A stretch of 64,000 nt of DNA from the NCBI GenBank assembly GCA_003586115.2, contig QVOM02000103.1, positions 3,743,996 through 3,807,995 on the forward strand, written 5' to 3'. Below the pieces are notes generated by a model, which worked only from the letters and a program-made list of their open reading frames with translations, did not search any database and was not told where the DNA came from. Positions within the stretch are counted from its first letter, which is position 1; each line of letters opens with the position of its first letter. This document shows positions 1-10,657 of this stretch, in pieces. The stretch is from Salvator merianae. Lineage: Eukaryota > Chordata > Lepidosauria > Squamata > Teiidae. Position numbers and translations under genes: made by a program.

Positions 1-345
1 ATTTGAAGGGAAAGGGTGGTCACACCAAATATTGGTTTGATTTAGATTTCTCTTTTGTTTATTTGCTTTGCATTTGGTTACTTGATAAAAATAAACTATT
101 GACACTTCTATTTTTGAAAGCATTCTTTCTTTGCAGCATTTTTTCCCATACCTGCCTACCACCAATGCACAGTACTTTGTGTGTATGTGTAAAAGGTTAA
201 CAATTTGTAGCCTGTTCCTGAGATGGCTACTTGGTATGCCGAATCAAAGTTGCTATTCCATTTCCTTTTTCCACTCCCTTAAAATATGGGATGCAAAAGG
301 ACTGTTTGTATATAAGAATATTCTGTAGAACCCTTAGGTTTGTAA
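1..345. other. AT-rich sequence, nothing recognised
   Basis: No repeat termini, tandem array or coding signal is seen. The open frames here are under 75 codons, overlap one another in different frames and carry no recognisable protein motif. Confidence 0.6.
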
Positions 346-348
346 AAC

Positions 349-472
349 TAGGGCTGCATTCAGATGTTGCTTACTTATTCTACTATATTTGGATATTCTG
401 GAATATCCGTGCTTTATTCTGGAATATCCAAATACAGCAGAATAAGTAAGTGATGTCTGGATGCAGCCTAGC
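349..472. mobile_element. Palindromic MITE, copy 1
   Basis: The segment is a near-perfect inverted repeat. The left arm (about 349-408) starts GGGCTGCATTCAGAT and continues through TTACTTATTC and TTTGGATATTC; the right arm (about 413-471) is its reverse complement, ending GGATGCAGCC. A TA dinucleotide lies at both outer edges. It has no coding capacity, so it would depend on another element's transposase. A second, longer copy lies at 21011-21150. The superfamily is not settled; the TA flanks would fit a Tc1/mariner-like source. Confidence 0.75.
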
Positions 473-474
473 TT

Positions 475-1508
475 TCAAGTTCGTTGATTCTTGACCATTT
501 ATTATTGATTTTTGTTGTTCCCTAGAAATCCCAGAGCTGCTGGACCATTTAATTCTTTGCAACTGCTTTATAGTCATCATGACAATGGGACATGATGCAA
601 TTTGAATTCCATGAGATTTTTAAAACAAGGATTTAGAGTTGTAGTACATCAATGATGCTGTTATTTACACCTCTTCCCCCAGCAGAAAAGGCATTCCAAA
701 TTTTGAATGAATACATTTAAAGCAATGAAGTAGCAGTATACGCAAGAGTTTTTGTGGAAGAGATTGCTTCATAGTTTTTGTTTTGGAAGAGTGCATATTA
801 TTTAAAAACGTTTCTATGCTGACTCGCGTAGTCAAATGTTCAAATACGGAAATGTGTTGTAAAATGCTGGCCAGAGGGTGTTATGAACTGGAAGCTGTTT
901 TCAGACAAAAAACAAAAAAACCCAAGGCTGTCTTAAAAACTTAGCCAGTATATTTCACCTATATGAAAATGTTATTGTTTGTACATTCACACTCATACAC
1001 ACTCTGAGTGTAATCTGTTCTAGGCAATATCCTAGAGGCATGTCCTGATCATAAGAATTAATAAATTTGCATATATATACCCATTTGATGGTGATCGTTT
1101 TATAAGCAAAGACTGCTGAAAGAAAACAAAAAATGAAATATCAATTCCTTTCTGACAATCAAAGCCATACAGCTGCCTACAATAGCTATAAGTATTTTGT
1201 CTTATCAGAGCTTAAACAAAGTTGGTTGCCCAAATCCTTTCATACGAGCCATTTATAGTCTTGTGCTACTGTATTCTGCTGCATTATGTGATGCTTCTGC
1301 CTAAGGGTTTTTACATAGCTCAAGACACAGAAGATTCACAGTCACATGGGGGAACCAACCGTATATCTCATTCAAATATGCAAAGCTCTCTGTGGGTTTT
1401 TAATGCAAACCTTTCTTTGACTTAGTGGCTGTAGTTGTCTAGCATGTTAGAGTGTAAACCTGGTTAGGTAAACAGTTTCAATACATATGCCTAGCATGAC
1501 TTCTATAT
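475..1508. other. No gene or recognised repeat
   Basis: AT-rich, apparently single-copy sequence. Only short A-runs (for example near 908-920) stand out. No frame has support as an exon. Confidence 0.5.
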
Positions 1509-1510
1509 CA

Positions 1511-1850
1511 ATAACATAAGAAGAGTCCTGCTGGATCAGTCCATGGCCCATCTGGTCCAGCATCCTTTATCACACAGTGGCCCACCAATTGCTTCTGGGC
1601 ATTCTAAAGCAGAAGATAAAGGCACAACCTTCACCTGCTCTCAACTCCCTGCAAATGGCCTTTAGAGGCATTCTGCCCTGTCTTTCTAGCCTGGAAGCAG
1701 TACCTAGGCATCCGTTCTAGTAGCCATTGGTACACCTGACCTCCGTACGCTGTCCAATCTGTTCTTAAATTATCCAGGCTCATTGCTGTCACTACCTCTT
1801 CCAGTAGTAAATTCCATAGACTGATACCTTTCGGTTAAAAAAAAAATAAA
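1511..1850 (+). repeat. Interspersed 'gaacataagaa' repeat, copy 1
   Basis: It begins ACATAAGAAGAGTCCTGCT and continues with GGATCAG, GGCCCATCTGGTCCAGCATCC, and later AGAGGCATTCTGCC and TAGTAGCCATTGG, ending near a short A-rich run at 1838-1850. The same ordered phrases recur at 17566, 33846 and 36744, all on this strand. From general knowledge this phrase set marks a very common dispersed repeat of reptile genomes; whether it is a SINE or a LINE 3' fragment cannot be decided here. Confidence 0.7.
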
Positions 1851-1854
1851 ATCC

Positions 1855-2304
1855 ACTTTTCTGCCCTAACTCTTCTAACAATACTTTATGCTCACTCAAT
1901 TTGAAGGGGAATCACACTCAAATAACTCTTTAGTGACACTACATATTGTAGAAAATGACATTTGTATATGTTCTACTACCGAATCAAGATTTCTTGGAAT
2001 ATATTCTAAAATCAGCTGAATATTTACTTTTACCTGCTTTCTATAACACTGCAGACTTTTCTTTAAAAGGTACTTCCCCTAATTTTGCAGCATTGTCCTT
2101 CAGACTGGTGGCTTGAAATGATACAAGTCTGGGACATTGTAGATGATGGTGGTCAAAACACAAGATTGCAGTCCAAGCTGTAGGTCTGTCAGGCTTGATG
2201 GGTTTTAAGTAATGTGGAGACCCTTGGAGATGCTCATCAGATGTGCTATTGAATGCTGAATGTTTTTCTTGCTAGTAACATTGCAATAAGAGGCCAACAA
2301 ATCT
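1855..2304. other. No gene or recognised repeat
   Basis: Apparently single-copy sequence without terminal repeats or coding signal. Confidence 0.45.
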
Positions 2305-2820
2305 TATGGCCTTTCTGCACTTACCGTTGAAGATCCCATTCTCCTGATCCACATCTTGCAAACCATCCAACAACTAGGATAGATTGCCCTTAGTCAGAAC
2401 CAGCATTGTGTGCATGGTGATGGTGCGTTCCTGTCTAGTCTCTGTGGTGGCCTCAAAACTCATGTGAGCTCTGACAGCCAGGAACTAAAGTTCCTGGCCT
2501 TGGAACCCTTGGGGAATCCATTTCAGTGGTGCAGTAAGGCACACTGCTGAAATAGATCCAGCTATAAACTGGTACATAAAGGTGTGCACTTTCTTCACAT
2601 TTCTGTTTTATGGATCACCTCCACTACTATGTTGGTATATCTTTATATCAAGATCTACCAGTGATCTAGATCAGGAATCACCTGCTCTGGATCATGCTCT
2701 GTCCTGTATGGACAGAGCATACTAGCGGTGGGTGGGTCTCCCATATTTCACACTAACATGTAAAAGAAAGGCTCTTCATGCACTTGCTGGTGCATAAGAC
2801 CATCAAGTGCAAAATGGGTT
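2305..2820. mobile_element. Non-autonomous DNA transposon, 'CTTTCTGCACTTACC' family, copy 1
   Basis: The left end reads GGCCTTTCTGCACTTACC and the right end, reverse-complemented, reads ACCCATTTTGCACTTGATGG, giving diverged terminal inverted repeats. The interior shares ordered blocks with 54119-54522: a CCAGGAACT...GTTCCTGG hairpin, CAATTTCAGTGG-like sequence, and GGACAGAGCATACTAGC. No coding capacity. No clean target duplication is visible. A hAT affiliation is inferred from the related element at 19623, which has 8-bp flanks. Confidence 0.55.
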
Positions 2821-2824
2821 ATGG

Positions 2825-4040
2825 GAAAAGAGGGATGGGTTGGCTCTGGACAGTTGCCTGCCTTAGCTTGGCTCTTCTTGGGATGAGACAGAATAATAGT
2901 GGCTGCAACAAATGTATGCTTAATAGCAAGTCACTTACCTTTAATTTTTGGCAATAGTGGTCACCGGGGTCTGAGCCTAGAGAGAACTTTTGCTGTTTCT
3001 GGATTTTTCAGATGCTGACTCTCATACCATATTTTCAGTAGCAGTAAATAATAATTTAAAAGAAAATTAAAAAAAAAAAAAGCTTTTAGATAAATTCTGT
3101 GAAATGCCCTCTACCCCATTTTCTTTGCCTGCAAATTGAGCAGAGAATTTGAGCGCCCATTTGTGCACATCCCTAGATTTTCTTTCTGTGCTTTCTTCTT
3201 AAACTGAAAAGATGAATTGAAAACATGTTTAGCATGCATATCTGATACAGCTGAAACACAATGATTATGATTGGCTCTTAATATTCATTTAAATGATTGA
3301 CAATTGTACTTTAATGCCTCAGATCCTTTGAAGAAAAATATGGTGTGCTTGGATCTCATTATTGCAAACTGAATCTAAAATACTGTATATTGTTGAGTAT
3401 TCATTAGGACTCACAATGTGATGAAAGCATGCAAACCTCATCTAATGAAAGAGATGGTGAGGCAAAGAAAAACTGAGAAATGTATTTCAAACAGTATACA
3501 AGCATATATTGGTTCTTGGTTTTCTTCCTGGAGGAAAATGCTTGGAATACACTGAAAGGGCAATATCTTCTGCTGTAGCTTGAACCTAATCTTAATCTAT
3601 CATGTAGCCTGCTCTTTCTTCAGTGCCATTGACAACCACGGACATTTTGGGACAACTACTTGCTATGTGCTTTTGTTTCTGCATGTGATCATAACTATAC
3701 TGATTTTTAACATACCACTGATTAGAATGTCATCCAGTATGGGGAATTTCGTCATCTCTTTCCCCCCATGTCCCTTCCAAGATGTGACAGCGAAGTAATC
3801 TCTTTCACAGGCCATACTATAATGTACAAGATAATATTTGATCAAAGCAATTTTTTTAAGGAGCAAGGTGTCATATTTGGTCTAACTTCAGTAGTAGCAA
3901 TGAATTGTTTGTAGGAAAGCTTTCCTCTGCTGCTGTGATTTGCCATTCTTTAGGCTGGCAGAGTGTGTGTCAAAGTAAACTAGGGACTCTTATGTACAAT
4001 ATCAGCAAGAATATGGGAACACAAGAAGAGTTACTTCAAC
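2825..4040. other. No gene; short A-run only
   Basis: An A-run at about 3069-3081 could be an old retroposon tail, but no body is recognised before it. The rest looks single-copy. Two overlapping open frames near 3580-3866 on opposite strands lack motif support. Confidence 0.45.
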
Positions 4041-4042
4041 CC

Positions 4043-4102
4043 CTCCTTCCTTCCTTCCTTCCTTCCTTCCTTCCTTCCTTCCTTCCTTCCTTCCTTCCTT
4101 CC
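4043..4102. repeat. (CCTT)n microsatellite
   Basis: A nearly pure CCTT/TTCC tetranucleotide array of about 60 bp. It reads as a poly(LPSF)-like stretch in one short frame, which is a by-product of the repeat. Confidence 0.95.
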
Positions 4103-4547
4103 AAAAGTAACATAGTGACTTATGTGAAAGAAATTGTAATCTGTATCTCAGAGGTGCCAGATGAACTGCCCATTACTGATGTCTAAGTGACGTATTGCTT
4201 TGTAAGATAGACTTTAATGTCAAATTTAAAGATGAAGAGATGAGTATGTCATCTGTGAGATTGCCATAATCTCAGTACTCTTCTGGTGCAATAATATATT
4301 TTTTTATTCAGACATCACTGGCAAAAAAACTTAATTCGAGAAGCAATGCTTTCACCAAATTTTCATCACTTACAACCAGTCTACTTTCCCTACCTCTTGC
4401 ATCAAAGCCCCTGGCACCATCCTTATCTCTTAACACAACAATAATACTCAGTCATCTGTTGCCCTTGAATTGCATGCCATAAACCACTGAGGAGAAACCT
4501 TATCCCATACCTTCCCGCATCCGTTCCCCCTTCATCATCACCCAGCA

Positions 4548-4600
4548 TGCACACAGTATAACTATCACTATGATACCTTAAGGAATATATATCTATATAT

Positions 4601-4635
<35 letters not shown>

Positions 4636-4678
4636 ACAGTTCATAAAACAGTATGGCAGAGACTAACAGGAGCTGATA
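4548..4678. repeat. Direct repeat flanking the gypsy remnant, left copy
   Basis: This stretch shares TGATACCTTAAGGAATATAT and GAGACTAACAGGAGCTGA with 6635-6754 in the same orientation. A CA array has expanded inside this copy. The pair encloses the Ty3/gypsy fragment, so the two may be worn LTR remnants. The match is too diverged and too short to be sure. Confidence 0.5.
4603..4631. repeat. (CA)n microsatellite
   Basis: About 14 uninterrupted CA units, lying inside the left direct repeat and absent from its right-hand partner, so the expansion followed the duplication. Confidence 0.95.
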
Positions 4679-4779
4679 TTCTACTCTAGGAAAAATATTT
4701 ACTGAAAGGTCCTAGGGTGGGTCATAACAACGAAAAGATAAAGTGTTAAAACATATTTAAAATATAACCCTCCCTCCCT

Positions 4780-6150
4780 TCCTGGTAGGACAATACTGAA
4801 AAGGGAGAACAGCCTCTACTGCTGTGAATTGAATTGTTGTAGTCCAACTCTCTGTGTGGCAGAAGATCTGTCGACTCAACCTGTTGACAATTTACATAGC
4901 ATCTCAAATACTGCTCCAGAATTTGATCAGTTCGTTCAGTTTACCTAACTGTTTCATGACTGTGCATAGATGAAAACCCAGGGTTGATTCCAGAAGGCAG
5001 AGGTGAATTGCATTCCCTTGGTCATTGATAATTTTGATAGGTACTCCCTGTGTTTTGTATATATATTGAATATACATTTTAGCCAGTTTGGTGGCTGTTG
5101 GTATCCTTTTGCTTGGAATGAAATGCACCTGCTTTGAGAATAAGTCTGTATGACTTTGAGACTCTGGCAAATCACTTATGAAATCCATGTTTAAGGTATG
5201 TCAGAAACGTGAAGGAGTGGGCAAAGGCTGCAGTAATCCTTTAGGTTTGCCAGTTTTCCTTTTGTACCACAGTGAAGCTTTGGATATATTTTTCAGTGTC
5301 CTTGTGCACCAGAACTGTCTATGAACCAAATGTAATGTCTTTAAAAACTCCAAATGCGCAGTCACTCATACATCATGGAACTGCTTGAGAATTTGTGCCC
5401 TCATCAATTCAGGAATGTAGACTTTCCCCCCTTTATAAGGTATGTCTTGTTTCAATGGTACAGAGTATTTGTGAGAGGTATGTAATTCGTATTCAAAGTG
5501 GCTTTTATGCTTTGCCGTATTGAGTCTTCCCCATTAGCTTGGCGAGCGGTTCCTTTTGAGATCTGGCTAGATGTTGTGACTGCCAGTCCCAACATCTGGT
5601 GGAGGAGAAGGTGAAGGTGGATCAGATAAAACCCTGAGATAAATTCCTGTCCAGAAATTCCTGTAGCAGCTTGCTCTTTTTGGGTCATTTAGTACAGTTT
5701 TGGTTTATGTTATTTAACCCTGGAGAAGATTTTTGTGGCATAGTCTGAATCTATGTGTAGCGATAAGGTGTCTGATCCCCACTTTTCAAAGACTTCCCAT
5801 AGATCAGTGTACTCTGCTGGAATCTCTCCCTCCTCACTACCAGCCGGCATCCCAAGGGACATGTCCCTAAGGTCACTCTTAGTGCCCACATGAGTCTTTT
5901 CAGCATCCTTGCAACTTTGTGCTTGTACAGCTTGCATGCGGGATCCAGAAAGCTTGCCTTTCTTTCTTTCCATTTAATACTTGAATTGTGCTGCCACAAC
6001 CAATCAACCTCAGTATGATATGATTGGCCACTGTCACTGCCAGTGCAAACTGGATGGGCTCCCAGTGGTCCACTATCCCTAATAAGACTGAATATATCTG
6101 ATAACTAGCAGGACCTCTAGCTGACCATTTAATAAATTGGACAGGGTGCT
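4780..6150 (-). pseudogene. Ty3/gypsy retrotransposon pol remnant (protease tail, RT start, integrase)
   Basis: Read on the minus strand, the order is: a stretch resembling the end of a gypsy aspartic protease and its linker (about 6000-5930); the segment that precedes reverse transcriptase (about 5830-5715) and the first residues of reverse transcriptase (to about 5610); then a jump to the integrase zinc-binding region (about 5445-5195) and the start of the integrase core with its 'MDFISDLPES' signature at about 5188-5159, a conserved Asp in an 'INDQG' context near 5020, and degraded core sequence to about 4780. The palm domain of reverse transcriptase and RNase H are missing. Several stops and frame changes interrupt every part, and the paired cysteines of the zinc-binding region are lost. 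It is a dead copy. Known of the family: the enzyme set copies RNA to DNA and integrates it. Family assignment is by motif memory only. Confidence 0.75.
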
Positions 6151-6154
6151 CCAC

Positions 6155-6630
6155 TCACTGTAGACTCTTTGCACCTTTCCTTCTCTCCCCATCCCGCAGC
6201 ACTGATTGGGACAGGTTCCTCCCATTTCCTATCAGCTCTTCATTGCTGGATGACAACTTTGAATCTTGGTCTTCCCCCACATTTCTCAGTGGGGCAGTTG
6301 GAGCACTCACTAGTGCTGACCTCCACCATCTGGACATTCCTTTGGTCTGCTGCTTGGTTCATTCACGTCTTGGGTGATGAAAGAAGGAAGTTTGTTGGTA
6401 GCCCCATTAAATGTTGCTTTGAGGCTCTGATTGAGGAGTGGGCAGTGGCCCAAGTGAGGTGGCCACCCTAGCCTCCCTGTAGAATAAAGCTTTTCAGGGG
6501 AAGCTGAAGGAAGTAAAAGATGCAATTGTGGTTCTGAACCAATGGCTAACCCAGGCATTAGAGGCTGGCACAAGGGCAAGAGCAGCAGTGGGCCAAGGAA
6601 GTGGTCCCGGGGATGACTGCATTCATTACC
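6155..6630 (-). other. Possible upstream (gag/protease) part of the gypsy remnant
   Basis: The stretch lies between the protease-like sequence and the right-hand direct repeat, where gag would be expected on the minus strand. Open frames exist on both strands, but I cannot recognise a capsid motif or a zinc knuckle, so the assignment rests on position only. Confidence 0.3.
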
Positions 6631-6634
6631 TACC

Positions 6635-6754
6635 TGCACATAGTGTATAACCTATAGCTATTAGCATGATACCTTAAGGAATATATATATAAACTGAATA
6701 CAATATACTAGAGCTATCATAAAATAGCATGATAGAGACTAACAGGAGCTGACA
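6635..6754. repeat. Direct repeat flanking the gypsy remnant, right copy
   Basis: Same-orientation partner of 4548-4678, sharing the TGATACCTTAAGGAATATAT block and the GAGACTAACAGGAGCTGA block, but without the CA expansion. On the minus strand it sits upstream of the coding remnant, as a 5' LTR piece would. Confidence 0.5.
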
Positions 6755-6759
6755 CCATC

Positions 6760-8283
6760 AGACTTATGACATTTTCTGGGAATTAATTTCTTACAAGTTT
6801 TCACAAATGGACGCTGCATGTATTGGGTACTTGGATACAAAATGTGATCATTTGTAGTATTATGAATGTATGGTGACTCTACTACTACATTTCCTCTGTT
6901 TTCTCCTAAATCTTTGGTGCATCTTACATGGAAGTGGTGGCAGTCTTCTCCCCAGTGTCTAGTGAGACTGTAACATGTTTAGTCTTAAAATTGCAGGTAT
7001 TATAAGCCCACAGGCTCTAATCTTCTCAGTATTGGTCATATGATGGAGTGAGAGACATTTTAGCCATCTGAAAGCATTTAACTTGCATAGCCAGCAAATA
7101 ATAATTTTGTGATATATTGATTTAGTACTCCCAACTCCAGTTGTCTGATTGATTTAATAAAATCTGCAGATTCATAAAAACGTAGGCTCATTAGTTTTCT
7201 GTGGGATCTGCTCCTTTTGACTGCAACATAAAGAAGCTTCAGAATAATTTATACTGAACTGAAAGGTTTCTATTCTAGCATGAAAAGTGTGACATATTTC
7301 TTCATAAGTGCTTACTGACTAAGAAATGCAACTGTCAACAAAAGTGCAGCCTTTGGAATAGTTTCATCTTCTGTAATGCTGAAATTACACAAAGACAGGT
7401 CAACTTTGCTGATGAAAAGCAAATTAGTTTTAAAGTTCTTTTTATTTAAACCACTGACACATTCAGGGAACTTTCACCTTTTGCAGCTCTTAAGATATAG
7501 AATGTTTCTTCTAAGCACTTCTTTTTTTACTGGATTTCATTTTGTACAGTTTGGGATTCAAAAATCATGGTTACCTCTAGGGAGCTTTTTGATCATACTT
7601 ATTCTTCTTTATAAGTATCACCTACTCTTTTCTTTTTTTCCTAAAAGTCTATGCTGTTGAAATGGATGGTAACCTAATTTTCTTAATTTAGCTTGTACAC
7701 TGCCCTTCACAGAAAGTTCCCAATGTTAAATTGTCTTTTAAGATTAAAAGAGTGAAAGCTAGTAATAAACAATTCAGGAAAAGCAGGGTGACATTAGGAA
7801 TAGAAGGACTTTAGGTAAAATGTACATGCTGACCAGCCACTGGAGAAAATATAATGCTGGTAAGTGGTGCACCTCAGAGGCAAACCAACAACCTGAGGCC
7901 CAATACAGAAACCCAATACATCCCAGATGACCAATGCTTGAATGGGCAATAAAGTAGTTAGGTTAGTTGAACCACCTTACCATTTGAACTGTGCTAATAC
8001 CGAGAATAGATATGTACATTGTATAAATATGTGTGGCATTTGTAATTCATCCTAATCAATGTCTCTGTATAAGAACATTTAGATATTTTTAACTGCTGCC
8101 AGAAAAATATCGAAGAGATTATATCGCAATGCACTAGGTGATGTTTACTAGTCCCATCGAAAGCCATTTTTGAAACCTTTGTTTCACTAATATTAACTAC
8201 TATTACTACTTATATGATATGATATGGACAGCAGTTCTCTGGTATTTTCAGGTTTTGTCAGATAACTTTAATCTTTACTGACT
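6760..8283. other. No gene or recognised repeat
   Basis: AT-rich and apparently single-copy. A 94-codon open frame at 7376-7660 is leucine/phenylalanine-rich as expected of translated AT-rich DNA and shows no motif. Confidence 0.45.
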
Positions 8284-8299
8284 GAAAGAGAAGAATTCT
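8284..8299. repeat. Target-site duplication of the L1, left
   Basis: GAAAGAGAAGAATTCT, identical to 9433-9448 immediately after the A-rich tail. The length (16 bp) is typical of L1 insertion. Confidence 0.85.
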
Positions 8300-8927
8300 T
8301 TTGAGACTCAGAGGCTGACTTTTGAGAGATTAAGACAGGACATTAAAAAGGAAATGGGTGCTTTACGCACTGAACTTCATGAAACAAAGGATAAGGCTTT
8401 GAAATTGGGCGATTTCAAGGCAGAAATTCCTCAAACAATATTTACGACTCAAGAAATACAGACTACGAGACAAGACGAGTTGTCTGTATCACTGATAACA
8501 GCTCAAGGTCATATGTTTTCATTGAAGGAAGCCGTGGGAAAAAAAAAAATTCAGGAGAGGAAGAAGCACATAAGAACGGAAACAATCCATATTTGGAGGC
8601 AGCAAAGAGTNGTTCTTTTGAGACTCAGAGGCTGACTTTTGAGAGATTAAGACAGGACATTAAAAAGGAAATGGGTGCTTTACGCACTGAACTTCATGAA
8701 ACAAAGGATAAGGCTTTGAAATTGGGCGATTTCAAGGCAGAAATTCCTCAAACAATATTTACGACTCAAGAAATACAGACTACGAGACAAGACGAGTTGT
8801 CTGTATCACTGATAACAGCTCAAGGTCATATGTTTTCATTGAAGGAAGCCGTGGGAAAAAAAAAAATTCAGGAGAGGAAGAAGCACATAAGAACGGAAAC
8901 AATCCATATTTGGAGGCAGCAAAGAGT
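8296..8927. repeat. Identical 315-bp direct copies around a single N (probable assembly artefact)
   Basis: Positions 8296-8610 and 8613-8927 are identical as far as I can read, including an 11-base A-run, and are joined by GT, N and G at 8609-8612. The second copy even repeats the last bases of the left target-site flank (TTCT) before the LINE begins. That pattern is what uncollapsed contig ends leave behind, not a natural tandem duplication. Confidence 0.85.
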
Positions 8928-9432
8928 TACTGTGAATAAACAATATTTCTGGTGTAAACAAAGAAAGGATTGGAGGAGGAGATGAAAGAAGAAAATAACA
9001 ACAACTGAAGGAGGGAATTTATAAGTGGTGGAGTAGAAGAATGGGCAGAAGCTAAATTATAGAAAGACTGATATGAGAAGAAGATTTTGAGAGATTGGAC
9101 AAATATAATAAGTTACAGAAAAATAAGGCAGTGGATAGACTTTGGTGAAAACTGGAAACCCTCTATTGAACTTTTGCAAGATCTGGAAAGTGGACTTAGA
9201 AAGTGGATTGGGTTTGCTGGAGGAAAAGAATGAAGAGAAAAGAAGAAGAATGTTGGTGGAAGAAAAGAGCTGGGTGGTTGGGGGGTAAGAAATATAGAAG
9301 AAATCTGGGAATTAGTGAGAAGATTAGTTAAAAATGTTAGTTGACAAATCATGAATTATTTAGTGTAATTTTATGTATCCTTAAAAAATAAATAAATAAG
9401 TAAAAAAAATAATAATTTAAAAAAAAAAAAAA
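8300..9432 (+). mobile_element. L1-type LINE, 5'-truncated and internally deleted
   Basis: The first part encodes a highly charged, coiled-coil-like peptide (many E, K, Q, R, heptad-like spacing) that I read as an ORF1 fragment. It is followed directly by sequence matching the extreme C-terminus of L1 ORF2: at about 9150-9190 the frame reads NWKPSIELLQDLE, parallel to NWKPFIDFLEELG in the copy at 45105. The body ends in an A-rich tail (9381-9432). Perfect 16-bp target-site duplications GAAAGAGAAGAATTCT flank it at 8284-8299 and 9433-9448. Most of ORF2, including endonuclease and reverse transcriptase, is absent. The apparent internal tandem duplication around the N at 8611 is treated separately as an assembly artefact. 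Confidence 0.8.
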
Positions 9433-9448
9433 GAAAGAGAAGAATTCT
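9433..9448. repeat. Target-site duplication of the L1, right
   Basis: Exact copy of 8284-8299, placed directly after the poly(A)-rich end of the LINE. Confidence 0.85.
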
Positions 9449-9658
9449 ATGATTGATCCTTCTCCTGCACATTTCAGTAAATTTTATAAAGCAATAAACT
9501 TCCTGGAGTGTGAAAGGATGCAATTTTCAAAGGGAAGACATGAAGGGTTATGAGGAATTCTGTCAGAATCCAGCACGTTTGCGTTATTAGGATTACTGCC
9601 TTCACAACCTGGGAAATAGTTGAAATAGCATTAGTTTGTAAATAGTTTTGTAAGTCAC
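9449..9658. other. No gene or recognised repeat
   Basis: Short single-copy spacer between the L1 and the first copy of the 1.2 kb element. Confidence 0.5.
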
Positions 9659-10382
9659 ACAGGCCTCGTTCCGACACGGCATTTAATCAGTTTACAGGCC
9701 GTCTTCAGTTCCCGCTGGCCCGACATGATCTTGCTGTTCCGTAGTTTTTCTGGACTAAAGTGGCAAAATCCAGACTACTTTGTATTCGGATTTAATGAGT
9801 TCTCAAGCCGTTCCACATCGCTAGTGCGCTTTACTTTCTGATGTGGGAGCAGGGAAGGAGACTATTTGGGAGGGACTGTACTTTTGGGGGGCGTGCAGAG
9901 GGAGGGATCCCCATTTTGTGCCATCCAATGACAGACTTTGTGGGTGGGCAGAAAGCGCAGTAGGTTCCTTTGCCTCCATTATCCCCCCCTTCCGTCACTG
10001 CCAGGGGAAAGGAAACCGTCCTCCTTTTTACTTCGCTAAGCTGCGGTCCTTTCTCTTTCTTTATTCCCCATTCGACACTGCCAGGAAGAAATTAAAGGCT
10101 TCCTCCAATTCCGACTGCTCTTTAAACCAAAAAACAAACTGCGTCTGTTTGGGGTTGCAGTCCTCTTGCCCCAACAAAGAACCCACTCAAGATGAGTTTT
10201 GCTGTTGGCAGCACATAGCTACACAGCGGGGACACATGCCGCTGCGGATGTCTTGGGGGGAGATGAGGCAGAATCCATTTGCTGGCCATGAACTGCACTA
10301 TCAAGATAATAGAGCCCCCCCACATTCCCTCCTCAGGTTTCCCCTTCGTCATGGACCTCTCCCTGCTTTTGCGCTACTTTTA

Positions 10383-10402
10383 AATTGTGCAATTGCACAA
10401 TT
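10383..10402. promoter_or_regulatory. 20-bp perfect palindrome, C/EBP-like
   Basis: AATTGTGCAATTGCACAATT is its own reverse complement and holds TTGTGCAA-type half sites resembling C/EBP sites. In copy 3 the equivalent is degraded. Binding is not shown by sequence. Confidence 0.35.
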
Positions 10403-10621
10403 GTGCAAAAGTGCACTTGCAAGGGAACAGAAATTGCCATCAGACCTTTAAAAAGCTTAATTGTGCGGTACACATAGTTTTAAAGTTCTGCTTGTGTAGA
10501 TAGAGGCTGTAGTGGGGAGAAGGAGCAAATGGCAAATGATTAGTAAGGCTGCCAAGTGAATCCATCTTCTGAGGCAGCAGCGGGGACATACGGAGAGCGG
10601 AGCTTGACTTTCCTGCCCCTG

Positions 10622-10657
10622 TGACGTCAAGATTTGAATGTTGGGACTGCAGCCAAT
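10622..10657. promoter_or_regulatory. CRE-like TGACGTCA plus CCAAT box in element copy 1
   Basis: TGACGTCA (10622-10629) is followed by CCAAT (10653-10657). The same pair with the same spacing is present in copy 2 (51256-51263 and 51287-51291). In copy 3 the CRE is changed to TGAAGTTA while CCAAT is kept. Such a pair is common in vertebrate promoters; function here is inference. Confidence 0.45.

Noticed and set aside
4043..4102. Repeat array that might be taken for a CRISPR or satellite
   Set aside because: A plain CCTT tetranucleotide microsatellite without spacers.
8593..8985. 130-codon frame with an X, suggesting a gene with a tandem internal repeat
   Set aside because: It is an L1 ORF1 fragment read across an N that joins two identical contig ends.
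9843..10451. 202-codon plus-strand open frame in element copy 1
   Set aside because: The equivalent in copy 3 is broken, composition follows the local GC-richness, and no transposase motif is visible.
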